A DNA stretch of 18,882 nucleotides from Verrucomicrobiota bacterium (GTDB lineage Bacteria > Verrucomicrobiota > Verrucomicrobiia > Chthoniobacterales > UBA10450): the NCBI GenBank assembly GCA_003218615.1, contig QHOD01000005.1, positions 1 through 18,882 of the forward strand, read 5' to 3'. The translations under genes were made by a program, and so were the position numbers. The notes under the pieces are model-generated. The model was given only the letters and a program-made list of their open reading frames with translations. It did not search any database and was not told where the DNA came from. Positions within the stretch are counted from its first letter, which is position 1. Each line of letters opens with the position of its first letter. Shown here in pieces: positions 1-6,756 of the stretch.

Positions 1-254
1 AGCGTCGCCGTTTTCTGACTCGGCGCAGTGCTGGAAAGCCCTCCCGGTTTAAGTGTGCTCGTCGTCTGTCGCGCGCTTTGGTTTTGTGTCGGCGCTCTCT
101 CGCTAAGAAAAAACAGCTTCGTTTTTCGAAACTCGAAATCTTTGCTCAGCGCGACCGGGAGCGGTGTTACTTTTTCCAGAAGCTTCGGTTCGACAGCCTG
201 GGCCAACCCGCTTGCGATAATGATCAGCACGACCGCTGCGGGGATCAGTCTCAT
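1..254 (-). CDS. Exported protein of unknown function, 5' part only (runs off the left edge)
   Basis: Reading the minus strand from an ATG at 254 gives 84 codons without a stop to the edge of the window. The N-terminus is a clear signal peptide: MRL, then a hydrophobic run (IPAAVVLIIIASGL), then AQA|VE as a likely signal peptidase I site near residue 20. The mature part seen so far is polar and has no motif I recognise; it contains KDFEFRKTKLFFLSE and then a Ser/Thr/Gln-rich stretch that looks disordered. An in-frame stop just upstream (273-275) limits the start to this ATG. AAGGG lies directly before the ATG, too close for a standard ribosome site. It diverges from the exonuclease-ligase gene and shares its spacer. 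The product is probably periplasmic or outer-membrane; I cannot assign a function. Confidence 0.6.
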   Translation of the reverse strand, partial: MRLIPAAVVLIIIASGLAQAVEPKLLEKVTPLPVALSKDFEFRKTKLFFLSERAPTQNQSARQTTSTLKPGGLSSTAPSQKTAT

Positions 255-274
255 GCCCTTAATGAAACGGGCTC

Positions 275-316
275 ACATGCTGCATGTCAATATGCGTCGT
301 ATGAGACGCATGCGTC
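275..316. promoter_or_regulatory. Cluster of dyad-symmetric sequences between divergent genes
   Basis: The spacer between the exported-protein gene and the exonuclease-ligase gene holds several inverted repeats. ACATGC-T-GCATGT (275-287) is perfect. ATGCGTC (292-298) is inverted as GACGCAT (305-311) with a 6-nt loop. GACGCATGCGTC (305-316) is a perfect 12-bp palindrome, so ATGCGTC also occurs as a direct repeat 18 bp apart. Such spacing suits a dimeric DNA-binding protein, but no known operator is recognised and no convincing promoter boxes were found. Confidence 0.35.
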
Positions 317-357
317 CGATAGTTTCGCTTGCTCTCCTTCGCGCCTAGATTTGCGCC

Positions 358-3069
358 GTGATCGATGTTCGTTATGAACGCGGGGTCTATCTGCCGCAGC
401 AGGATTTTTGGCTCGACTCGTGGGACGCCAAGCGCTTCGCCTTCGTTTCACACGCCCACGGCGACCACATTGCGCCTCATGAAGAGGTCATTGTTTCCGA
501 GCGAACGGCCTTTTTGATGCAGAAGCGGCTTCCTGGAACACGGACAGAGCATATCCTCCCGTTTCGTGAACGACGAATTGTGCGCGACCTCGATGTTATG
601 TTATTACCCGCCGGCCACATCTTTGGTTCGGCGCAATGCTTCCTTTTCGCCGGCGAAGAGACACTGCTCTACACCGGCGATTTCAAACTGCGTCCGGGCA
701 AATCCGCGGAGCCAGCGGAATGGCGCCATGCCGATACGCTCATTATGGAAACGACCTTTGGCTTGTCGCGCTATCGCTTTCCGCCAACCGAACAGGTTAT
801 CGGCCAGGTTGTCGCGTTCTGCCGCGAAGCAATTGAGAACGGCCACGTGCCCGTGCTGCTCGGCTACTCGTTAGGCAAAGCGCAGGAAATATTGTGCTCG
901 CTCGAGGGAGCCGGTCTCACCCCCATGCTGCACGGCTCGGTTTATCAGATGACGCGCATTTACGAGCAGTTCGGCCAATCTTTTTGCAAATACGTTCGCT
1001 ACAACACGAACGACGTGGCCGGAAAGGTCCTCATCTGTCCACCGAGCGCAAATCGATCGCGCATGCTGGAAAAAATCGCGCGCAAACGAGTGGCAATGAT
1101 CAGCGGCTGGGCGGTCGACCCGAATGCGGTGTATCGCTATCAAGTCGACGCCGCATTTCCTCTCTCCGATCATGCCGATTACAACGACCTGGTTCGCTAT
1201 GTCGATCTTGTTCAGCCCAAACGCGTCTTTACCCTTCACGGATTCGCTGCCGAATTCGCGCGCGACTTGCGCGAGCGGGGTATCGAGGCCTGGGCCCTGA
1301 GCGCGGAAAATCAGATGGAGTTGAAATTGCACACTTTGCGACCGCAAAAAGTTTGCGCCGATGGCACCCCAAACAACACGCGAGGCGCGTGTGCTCCCCA
1401 ATCTGAATTTGCGGGATTCGCCGAAGTTGGAGAAAAGATCGCAGCGATTGCCGCAAAGCTGGGGAAGATCGGTTTGCTTTCCGATTATCTGCGCACACTT
1501 GACCATGACCGGCTTTCGATAGCGGCGACTTACTTCACCGGAAGAGCTTTTGCCCAGAGCGACCTCCGCACATTACAAGTCGGCGCATCAATCATCTACC
1601 GCGCAATCATGGCAGCGGCGAAACTGAGCGATGCAGAATTTCACCGCATTGCCCATCGCCATGGAGATGCGGGGAAGACGGCTTTCGAAGCGTTGGATGC
1701 ACGCACCGAGCCCGAATCGTTCACCCTCCAGCAGTCCCGCAATTTCTTCGATGCATTGCATAAAGCGCGTGGTCCGGTTGCCAAAACCGAATTGCTGCGA
1801 TCACGCCTTGCCACGCTTACTGCGCGGGAGGATCAGTACCTCGTCAAGATTCTCAGTGGAGACCTGCGCATTGGATTACGAGAGGGACTTGTCGAAGAGG
1901 CAATCGCTCGCGCCTTCGAGGCGCCGCTGGACAAGGTAAAGGAAGCCAACATGCTCCTGGGCGATATCGGCGCCGCCGCAACCCTCGCTTCCCGAAAAGA
2001 ATTGCACCTTGCGGAATTGTCGATCTTTCGCCCTATCAAGTGCATGCTTGCGACTCCCGAACCAACAGCAGAAGCGGTATGGAAGCGATTCGTTGAGGAC
2101 AGGGATTCTGCCAACGTCGCTGTCGCTGCAGTTTATGTGGAAGACAAATTCGACGGTATTCGCGCGCAGCTTCATCGCAGCACACGACGGGTGGAAATTT
2201 TTTCGCGTGACTTGCGGCGCATCACCGATCAATTTCCGGAACTGACGGAGCAAGCCAGAAACTTCGAGCAGGAGCTGATTGTTGATGGTGAAATCATTGC
2301 CTTCGAAAAGGGTCGCAGACTCAACTTCTTCGATTTGCAAAAGCGGCTCGGACGGAAACGCGATGGCCCGGGTTTATTTGAGGCCGCAGTGGCTGACGTG
2401 CCGGTCGCTTTTATTATCTTTGATCTTCTTTGGCTGAGAGGGTGCTCGTTATTAAAAACTCCGCTGCGGGAGCGGCGCGATTTGCTCGGTGACTTGCAAT
2501 TACCGCCGCAATTTCAGACTGCGGAAGTAGTGCCCGCGCATTCCGCCGGCGAGATTGAACAAATCTTCCAACAAGCGCGCCGACGCTTAAACGAAGGTCT
2601 CATGATAAAGGATCCGCAGAGCTTTTATCTGCCGGGCGCCCGCGGGATGTTTTGGTTTAAGCTAAAGAAAGAGTTGGCGACGCTGGACGTGGTGGTGGTC
2701 GCCGTCGAACTCGGGCACGGGAAACGCAATCATGTGCTAAGCGATTACACATTTGCGGTACGCAATGAAGCAACGGGTGAACTTTTGCCGATTGGCAAGG
2801 CCTACAGCGGATTGACCGATGCGGAGATTGCAGAATTAACCGAGCACTTTAGACAGAACACGATGGTCGATCATGGCCGATATCGCGAGGTGAAACCAGA
2901 CGTCGTGCTCGAGGTCGCGTTCAATTCGATTCAGCCAAGCACGCGCCATGCAAGTGGGCTGGCGTTGCGTTTCCCACGAATCAAGGCGATCCGGCGCGAC
3001 AAAGATGTCGATTCAATCGACACACTCGAATATGCCCGCGAGCTCGCCGCGCAACAGGCGAAAGAGTAG
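358..3069 (+). CDS. Fused ligase-associated MBL-fold DNA exonuclease and ATP-dependent DNA ligase
   Basis: One 903-residue protein with two DNA repair enzymes. Residues 1 to about 330 are a metallo-beta-lactamase/beta-CASP-like nuclease: HAHGDH (metal ligands H32, H34, D36, H37), GHIFGSAQ with H87, TGDF with D108, SDHADY with H272, and LHGF with H294. Residues from about 352 are an ATP-dependent ligase: an alpha-helical DNA-binding domain, the adenylation motif EDKFDGIR with the AMP-accepting lysine K597, DGEIIAF, FDLLW, EGLMIKD (746-752), WFKLKK (766-771), then an OB-fold domain. In many bacteria these are separate neighbouring genes (ligase-associated exonuclease plus ligase, often with an Lhr-like helicase and the PdeM nuclease); neither partner is visible here. 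The expected role is processing and sealing of DNA breaks. The start is GTG at 358; no clear ribosome site is seen. The linker around residues 335-350 carries a palindrome (see the repeat entry). Confidence 0.93.
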   Translation: MIDVRYERGVYLPQQDFWLDSWDAKRFAFVSHAHGDHIAPHEEVIVSERTAFLMQKRLPGTRTEHILPFRERRIVRDLDVMLLPAGHIFGSAQCFLFAGEETLLYTGDFKLRPGKSAEPAEWRHADTLIMETTFGLSRYRFPPTEQVIGQVVAFCREAIENGHVPVLLGYSLGKAQEILCSLEGAGLTPMLHGSVYQMTRIYEQFGQSFCKYVRYNTNDVAGKVLICPPSANRSRMLEKIARKRVAMISGWAVDPNAVYRYQVDAAFPLSDHADYNDLVRYVDLVQPKRVFTLHGFAAEFARDLRERGIEAWALSAENQMELKLHTLRPQKVCADGTPNNTRGACAPQSEFAGFAEVGEKIAAIAAKLGKIGLLSDYLRTLDHDRLSIAATYFTGRAFAQSDLRTLQVGASIIYRAIMAAAKLSDAEFHRIAHRHGDAGKTAFEALDARTEPESFTLQQSRNFFDALHKARGPVAKTELLRSRLATLTAREDQYLVKILSGDLRIGLREGLVEEAIARAFEAPLDKVKEANMLLGDIGAAATLASRKELHLAELSIFRPIKCMLATPEPTAEAVWKRFVEDRDSANVAVAAVYVEDKFDGIRAQLHRSTRRVEIFSRDLRRITDQFPELTEQARNFEQELIVDGEIIAFEKGRRLNFFDLQKRLGRKRDGPGLFEAAVADVPVAFIIFDLLWLRGCSLLKTPLRERRDLLGDLQLPPQFQTAEVVPAHSAGEIEQIFQQARRRLNEGLMIKDPQSFYLPGARGMFWFKLKKELATLDVVVVAVELGHGKRNHVLSDYTFAVRNEATGELLPIGKAYSGLTDAEIAELTEHFRQNTMVDHGRYREVKPDVVLEVAFNSIQPSTRHASGLALRFPRIKAIRRDKDVDSIDTLEYARELAAQQAKE
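1376..1392. repeat. Short GC-rich palindrome in the linker between the two enzyme domains
   Basis: ACACGCG (1376-1382), a 3-nt loop AGG, and CGCGTGT (1386-1392) form a perfect 7-bp hairpin in DNA or RNA. A second small inverted repeat, TTTGCG-AC-CGCAAA, lies just upstream. The hairpin encodes residues of about N340 to C345 (NTRGAC), after the nuclease fold ends and before the ligase N-terminal domain begins. It looks like a small dispersed palindromic element that has been translated in frame, as known for such elements in several bacterial lineages. No second copy is visible in this window, so the mobile-repeat reading is an inference. Confidence 0.35.
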
Positions 3070-3116
3070 CGCGAGCTTCGTTGACTGGTAGGGCGCGACT
3101 TTATTTTAAACGACAA

Positions 3117-3311
3117 TTACCGCGCTTGCGTCGGGGACGAAGTTGCCTGGGGCACAGTGACAGTTTCGCTTTGCTCACGCCGCGAGCGCTGGATATTAGC
3201 GTAAACAGCCAGCAACGACATTGATCCGACGATTATCAGCATAAGGACAAGACGACCCTTGGGAACTCGGGAGGATCGCGATTGGGCGTCGGCCGGATGC
3301 AAGGAATTCAC
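3117..3311 (-). CDS. Small single-pass membrane protein, unknown
   Basis: A 64-residue ORF starting at GTG 3311. It has a basic, Ser-rich N-terminus (residues 1-19), one hydrophobic helix of about 17 residues (LVLMLIIVGSMSLLAVYA), a basic patch (RSRREQ), and a Thr/Ser/Pro-rich tail. The positive charges on both sides leave topology uncertain. It lies 40 bp downstream of plsC on the same strand and ends 47 bp before the convergent ligase gene, so it could be the last cistron of the aroA-cmk-plsC operon. No homologous family is recognised and no good ribosome site precedes the GTG. It may be a real small membrane protein or a chance ORF. Confidence 0.4.
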   Translation of the reverse strand: MNSLHPADAQSRSSRVPKGRLVLMLIIVGSMSLLAVYANIQRSRREQSETVTVPQATSSPTQAR

Positions 3312-3351
3312 GCTCGAAATATCGATGTCGATCTTGCGCGCGCAAACGCAG

Positions 3352-3966
3352 TCAGTTCAAGTCTAATGCTGCAATCGCATCCATGACGCGCCGGCTTAGG
3401 CGCCCGTAAACATTCTTTGCCGGCGATTCAAGGTCGGCCGCCGTAAAAAAAATCGGTTCTCCTATAACGATGGTGACCGGGACAAGATGCAGGCCGCCTC
3501 CCCCACGCGGTAAAGCGTCGTGAGCGCCGAAGATGCGCATCGGCACCACCGGAGCGAGAGTTTTTGCAATCACCAATCCCAATCCTGGCTCAGCAGGCTG
3601 CAACTTGCCGTCGAGCGTCCGCGCGCCTTCGGGAAAAACCAGCGCGGCGTTCCCGGCTTTGAGCACACGGATTAACGCTTTGAGGGCGCTGCGGTCGATC
3701 CCCTCCTGATTAACTGGAATCACGTTCAATTTGGGCAGGAGCCAGCCCAGCAACGGCACGTCCATAAGCGTTTTGCGCGCCAAAAAATAGATCGCGCGAT
3801 TGCAAGTAACGCCGGCCAGCGGTGGGTCCAGGTAACTCTGGTGATTCATCGCTAGAATGACCGGACCGCTTTGAATCATGCGCTCCCGATGAATTACCCG
3901 AAAATGAAAGAACACTCGGGCGATCAGACGAGAAAGATGGTACCCGAGCCAGTAATAAAAATTCAT
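3352..3966 (-). CDS. plsC: 1-acyl-sn-glycerol-3-phosphate acyltransferase (PlsC family)
   Basis: A 204-residue acyltransferase that would transfer an acyl chain to lysophosphatidic acid to make phosphatidic acid at the inner membrane. The signature motifs are present: NHQSYLD (H42 and D47 of the HX4D catalytic pair), FPEGART (111-117, glycerol-phosphate binding), and the downstream VPM region (V-P at about 140). A hydrophobic, aromatic N-terminal stretch (residues 3-22) fits membrane association. The ATG at 3966 lies 20 bp after the cmk stop, so the two are co-transcribed. The length is typical of compact PlsC proteins. The family also includes acyltransferases for ornithine lipids and other acceptors, but the housekeeping setting favours PlsC. 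The cmk-plsC pairing is also known from Chlamydia, as I recall. Confidence 0.9.
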   Translation of the reverse strand: MNFYYWLGYHLSRLIARVFFHFRVIHRERMIQSGPVILAMNHQSYLDPPLAGVTCNRAIYFLARKTLMDVPLLGWLLPKLNVIPVNQEGIDRSALKALIRVLKAGNAALVFPEGARTLDGKLQPAEPGLGLVIAKTLAPVVPMRIFGAHDALPRGGGGLHLVPVTIVIGEPIFFTAADLESPAKNVYGRLSRRVMDAIAALDLN

Positions 3967-3986
3967 TTTAATGAGTGAACGATTCG

Positions 3987-4640
3987 CTAAATCCGCAGAC
4001 CCATTCGTTTAAGTTGCGCGATGATCTCGCTAACGACTCCTTCGATGGTGAGATGCGAGGTGTCGATGACATGGGCATCCTTCGCCACAACAAGCGGCGA
4101 AACACGGCGTGAAGAATCCGCCTGGTCACGCACGGCAATTTCGTCGCGCTGCCCCTGCGCCGCGCGGCGGCGCGAACGCACGTCGGGCGAAGCATCGACA
4201 TAAAATTTGTAGGGAGTGTCTGGAAAAACCACTGAGCCGATGTCGCGGCCTTCCATAACCAGGTCCTGGTGGTGTGCATAACCGCGCAGTTTTTGCACCA
4301 CAATTGCGCGGACTCTAGGGAGGCTACTGACCCGGGAAACATTTTCGTTCACTCGATCGTCGCGCAAATATTCCGCTGGATCGACATCATCGATCAAGAT
4401 GCGCGACTCGTTGTTTTGGAGGCGGCAACTGATCCGGGCAGATTCGACCGTTTGCGCGACGCGGTCGCTGTCTCCCGGATCTATCCCTTTTTGCAGGATA
4501 TGCCAGGTAATCACTCGATAAATCGCACCCGAATTGACGTAGGCGAAGTGGAGTCGCCGGGCAAGCTCGCGCGCTACGCTGCTTTTTCCCGAGGCGGCCG
4601 GGCCGTCAATGGCAACAACGCGATGAAAACGTTTCCCCAT
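3987..4640 (-). CDS. cmk: Cytidylate kinase
   Basis: Phosphorylates CMP and dCMP with ATP in the cytoplasm, feeding pyrimidine nucleotide and phospholipid precursor pools. From the ATG at 4640 the protein has 217 residues, normal for bacterial Cmk. It shows the P-loop GPAASGKSS (13-21), the acceptor-site NSGAIYR (usually DTGAMYR), EGRDIGSVVFPD (usually EGRDMGTVVFPD), and the C-terminal RDQADSSR...SPL...DA..IDTS segment typical of the family. A longer frame opens at a TTG at 4700, but that would add about 20 residues before the beta-1 strand and is unlikely. It sits between aroA (75 bp upstream) and plsC (20 bp downstream), an operon arrangement seen in part (aroA-cmk) in many bacteria. Confidence 0.95.
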   Translation of the reverse strand: MGKRFHRVVAIDGPAASGKSSVARELARRLHFAYVNSGAIYRVITWHILQKGIDPGDSDRVAQTVESARISCRLQNNESRILIDDVDPAEYLRDDRVNENVSRVSSLPRVRAIVVQKLRGYAHHQDLVMEGRDIGSVVFPDTPYKFYVDASPDVRSRRRAAQGQRDEIAVRDQADSSRRVSPLVVAKDAHVIDTSHLTIEGVVSEIIAQLKRMGLRI

Positions 4641-4715
4641 GTCGGAAGAAATTAGTGCGTCGGAATGATGCCGAGCAAGGTTCCAGCCACCTCCAGGCAA
4701 ACGCCGGTCTACAGA

Positions 4716-6068
4716 TCACACTTCCTCCACCGGAGGGGAAGTGAGGGAACCGATCACAGGGGTGCTCACCTGCATCCGTTTCGAATTGGTGAACTCTTCG
4801 AGGACGCTTTCAAACCCCGGATAGGATTTACGGATGCAATCGGCATCCTGAACAATGGTTTCGCCATCAGCGAACAGACCCGCTATGGCAAACGCCATGG
4901 CGATGCGATGATCGCCAAAACTCGGCACACGCGCTCCGTGCAGCAGAGCCGGTCCATGAATTTCAAGGCCGTCATTCATCTCGGTGACCTGGGCGCCCAT
5001 GGTTCGCAAATTGTGTGCGGTAGCAGCGATGCGATCGGTTTCTTTCACACGCAATTCCTGCGCATGCCGAATAATTGTTTTGCCATTTGCCAGGGCGCCT
5101 GCCACCGCGAGTATTGGCAGCTCATCAATAAGCTGGGGTACTTCTCTGCCCTGAATCACGGTTCCCTTGAGCGGGGCGCCCGTGACCTCAACGATTCCAC
5201 GCGGTTCGAGTTGATCGACTTCTTCAATGGCCTCGCGTACTTGCGCGCCCATCCGAAGCAGAACGCCGAGGACTGCCGTTCGCGTATCATTTAAACCAAC
5301 TTCGCGCACGAGCAGATGACCTCGCGGTCGTGCCGCAGCAGCGACCAGCCAAAAGGCTGCGGCGGAAATATCGCCCGGGATTGTAAAGTCGCGCGACTCG
5401 GGAACTTGATCGCCGAAGACGGTGAGGCTGCCGTCGCCATTTTTTGCCGTCCGGACGAGAAAATAACTAAGCATCACCTCCGTATGGTTTCGCGTCGGTG
5501 TGGGTTCATCGACAGTGGTTTTACCCTTGGCGAAAAGACCCGCCAGCAGCAAAGCACCTTTAATCTGCGCGCTTGCAATCGGCAGACGATAGCGAATTCC
5601 CCGCAAGGAGCCCCCATGGATGCGGAGCGGTGGCGTCTGTTCCGGACCTTCTGCAACAATGTTTGCGCCCATCCGGCGAAGCGGCGTGATTACGCGGTCC
5701 ATCGGGCGGCGAGAGAGCCCGGCATCCGCGACAAGCCGGCTCTCAAATGTCTGCCCGGCGAGCAAGCCAGCCAGAAGCCGCATGGTCGTGCCAGAATTTC
5801 CGCAATCGATTTCCTTTTTCGGCGGCATAAGGACGCGCTTTTTCCCATGAACGATTAGCGTGTCCGGTTCAGGCTGTTCGATCCTGATACCCAAGGCGCG
5901 CATGGCGTTGACGGTACGCATGCAGTCTTCGCTCGGAAGAAAACCACCCAGAGTGCACACACCGTTGGACAAAGCCGCAATGATTACGGCCCGATGCGAA
6001 ATACTTTTGTCACCGGGCACGGTAATTTCGAGATCAAGTCGAGGCGCCCGTTTGATCCGTAATTCCAT
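4716..6068 (-). CDS. aroA: 3-phosphoshikimate 1-carboxyvinyltransferase (EPSP synthase)
   Basis: Joins shikimate-3-phosphate and phosphoenolpyruvate to make EPSP, the sixth step of the shikimate pathway. The 450-residue protein starts at ATG 6068 and shows PGDKSISHR (18-26; K21, S22 and R26 contact substrate), CGNSGTTMR (89-97), SRRPMDR, PIASAQIKGALLLAG, DELP (the catalytic Asp region), KETDR, and the C-terminal FGDHRIAMA. The PGDKSISHR and GNSGTT forms resemble the class II (Gram-positive-like) enzymes more than E. coli AroA. G93 is the ordinary glycine at the position where CP4-type glyphosate-tolerant enzymes carry alanine. The C-terminus has an extra tail of about 15 residues whose last codons fall in a hairpin. 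It is the first gene of an aroA-cmk-plsC run. Confidence 0.96.
   Translation of the reverse strand: MELRIKRAPRLDLEITVPGDKSISHRAVIIAALSNGVCTLGGFLPSEDCMRTVNAMRALGIRIEQPEPDTLIVHGKKRVLMPPKKEIDCGNSGTTMRLLAGLLAGQTFESRLVADAGLSRRPMDRVITPLRRMGANIVAEGPEQTPPLRIHGGSLRGIRYRLPIASAQIKGALLLAGLFAKGKTTVDEPTPTRNHTEVMLSYFLVRTAKNGDGSLTVFGDQVPESRDFTIPGDISAAAFWLVAAAARPRGHLLVREVGLNDTRTAVLGVLLRMGAQVREAIEEVDQLEPRGIVEVTGAPLKGTVIQGREVPQLIDELPILAVAGALANGKTIIRHAQELRVKETDRIAATAHNLRTMGAQVTEMNDGLEIHGPALLHGARVPSFGDHRIAMAFAIAGLFADGETIVQDADCIRKSYPGFESVLEEFTNSKRMQVSTPVIGSLTSPPVEEV
4719..4743 (-). other. Hairpin at the 3' end of aroA
   Basis: CACTTCC-TCC (4719-4728) pairs with GGAGGGGAAGTG (4732-4743), giving a 10-bp stem with a 2-nt bulge and a 3-nt loop. 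It covers the last coding triplets of aroA, directly before its TGA stop. No T-run follows on the minus strand, so it is not a classic terminator. It could slow 3' decay or reduce read-through into cmk. Confidence 0.35.
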
Positions 6069-6222
6069 AGACGAAGTTTTGAAATTTTTTGCGAAACGAA
6101 CGCGCCATCCCCGCGCGCGCGAAGAGCATCATCGGACAGAAGGCGCGGTTGTCCAGCCTTGTTCCCCTGAGACAAATTTAAGATTCGTCAGGTCGATTTC
6201 GCCAGGACGAGCGTTGCCAAAA

Positions 6223-6612
6223 TTACGGAACGAGAAAGATTTTGTCCGTATAGGGATCCTTCACTTCCGTTCCTGGAGGAAAGCCTTCCACATCGACGTA
6301 TTTGCCAGGCGAATACGGACTTTCCACGAGATGGGGTTTGCCAGGGACGGGAATTCCGTAGGGATAATCTCCCTTCGCGACCTTCGTCGGCGCCGCCGGG
6401 GGAGGAGGTGAAGCTGCAGCCTCCGCCTGTGGCGTACCGGTGGGCTGAACGGGTCCATTGGGATTGAATGGCTGTTGCGGCGGCGGATATTCCTCGGCCC
6501 GGCTTGGCGGGTAATTCGCCGCACGGCGGCCGGCCCGTTGCGGCGGCGGCTCTTCACTGCATGAGGCAACGAAGAGAGCGGTGAGTAGGGCAAGCGACAG
6601 TGAAAATTTCAT
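6223..6612 (-). CDS. Small proline-rich lipoprotein
   Basis: From ATG 6612 the protein has 129 residues. MKFSLSLALLTALFVASC is a lipoprotein signal peptide with lipobox VAS|C, so the mature protein should be lipidated at the Cys and held at a membrane facing the periplasm. Then comes a long Pro/Ala/Gln-rich, probably disordered section (PPPQ, YPPS, PPPPAAP). The C-terminal block looks conserved and folded: YGIPVPGKPHLVESPYSPGK followed by DVEGFPPGTEVKDPY and a final KIFLVP. I recall similar short C-terminal blocks in other Verrucomicrobia proteins, but no function is known to me. A GTG at 6630 would add six residues. It lies 154 bp upstream of aroA on the same strand and diverges from the receiver-phosphatase gene. 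Confidence 0.72.
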   Translation of the reverse strand: MKFSLSLALLTALFVASCSEEPPPQRAGRRAANYPPSRAEEYPPPQQPFNPNGPVQPTGTPQAEAAASPPPPAAPTKVAKGDYPYGIPVPGKPHLVESPYSPGKYVDVEGFPPGTEVKDPYTDKIFLVP

Positions 6613-6630
6613 AAGTGGAAATGCTTTCAC

Positions 6631-6659
6631 AAACTATTCGCAGTCCGACGGGTTGCCAA
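6631..6659 (-). promoter_or_regulatory. Possible sigma-70-type promoter for the lipoprotein gene
   Basis: On the minus strand TTGGCA (6654-6659; five of six to TTGACA) is followed after 17 bp by TAGTTT (6631-6636; three of six to TATAAT). The box lies about 20 bp upstream of the ATG at 6612. The -35 element is good and the -10 weak, so this is only a candidate. Confidence 0.28.
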
Positions 6660-6756
6660 TCACTAAATCGCTTTCCTCATTTAAATGGGCGGCACTTTGG
6701 CAAAGATCGGCGTAAATACAATGACAGAGGGCTCTTCATCCGAATCCAAAGAAAAG

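Noticed and set aside
28..377. Two overlapping plus-strand ORFs of about 100 codons at the left end
   Set aside because: They run antisense to a minus-strand frame with a proper signal peptide, have no recognisable domain, and cover the palindromic spacer; the minus-strand reading explains the region better.
871..1506. Minus-strand ORF of 211 codons inside the exonuclease-ligase gene
   Set aside because: It is antisense to strongly conserved nuclease and linker sequence and shows no domain; long antisense frames are common at this base composition.
4665..5294. Plus-strand ORF of 209 codons opposite aroA
   Set aside because: It is a shadow of aroA, with no known motif and a sequence typical of reverse-frame translation.
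4716..6068. AroA as a possible CP4-type glyphosate-tolerant enzyme
   Set aside because: Although it looks class II-like, the key position is Gly (G93 in CGNSGT), not the Ala of CP4, so tolerance cannot be claimed from the sequence.
6069..6222. A separate small gene in the spacer upstream of aroA
   Set aside because: The only frame there (5984-6175, minus) overlaps the aroA start in another frame and has no domain or ribosome site; I see nothing else in this spacer.
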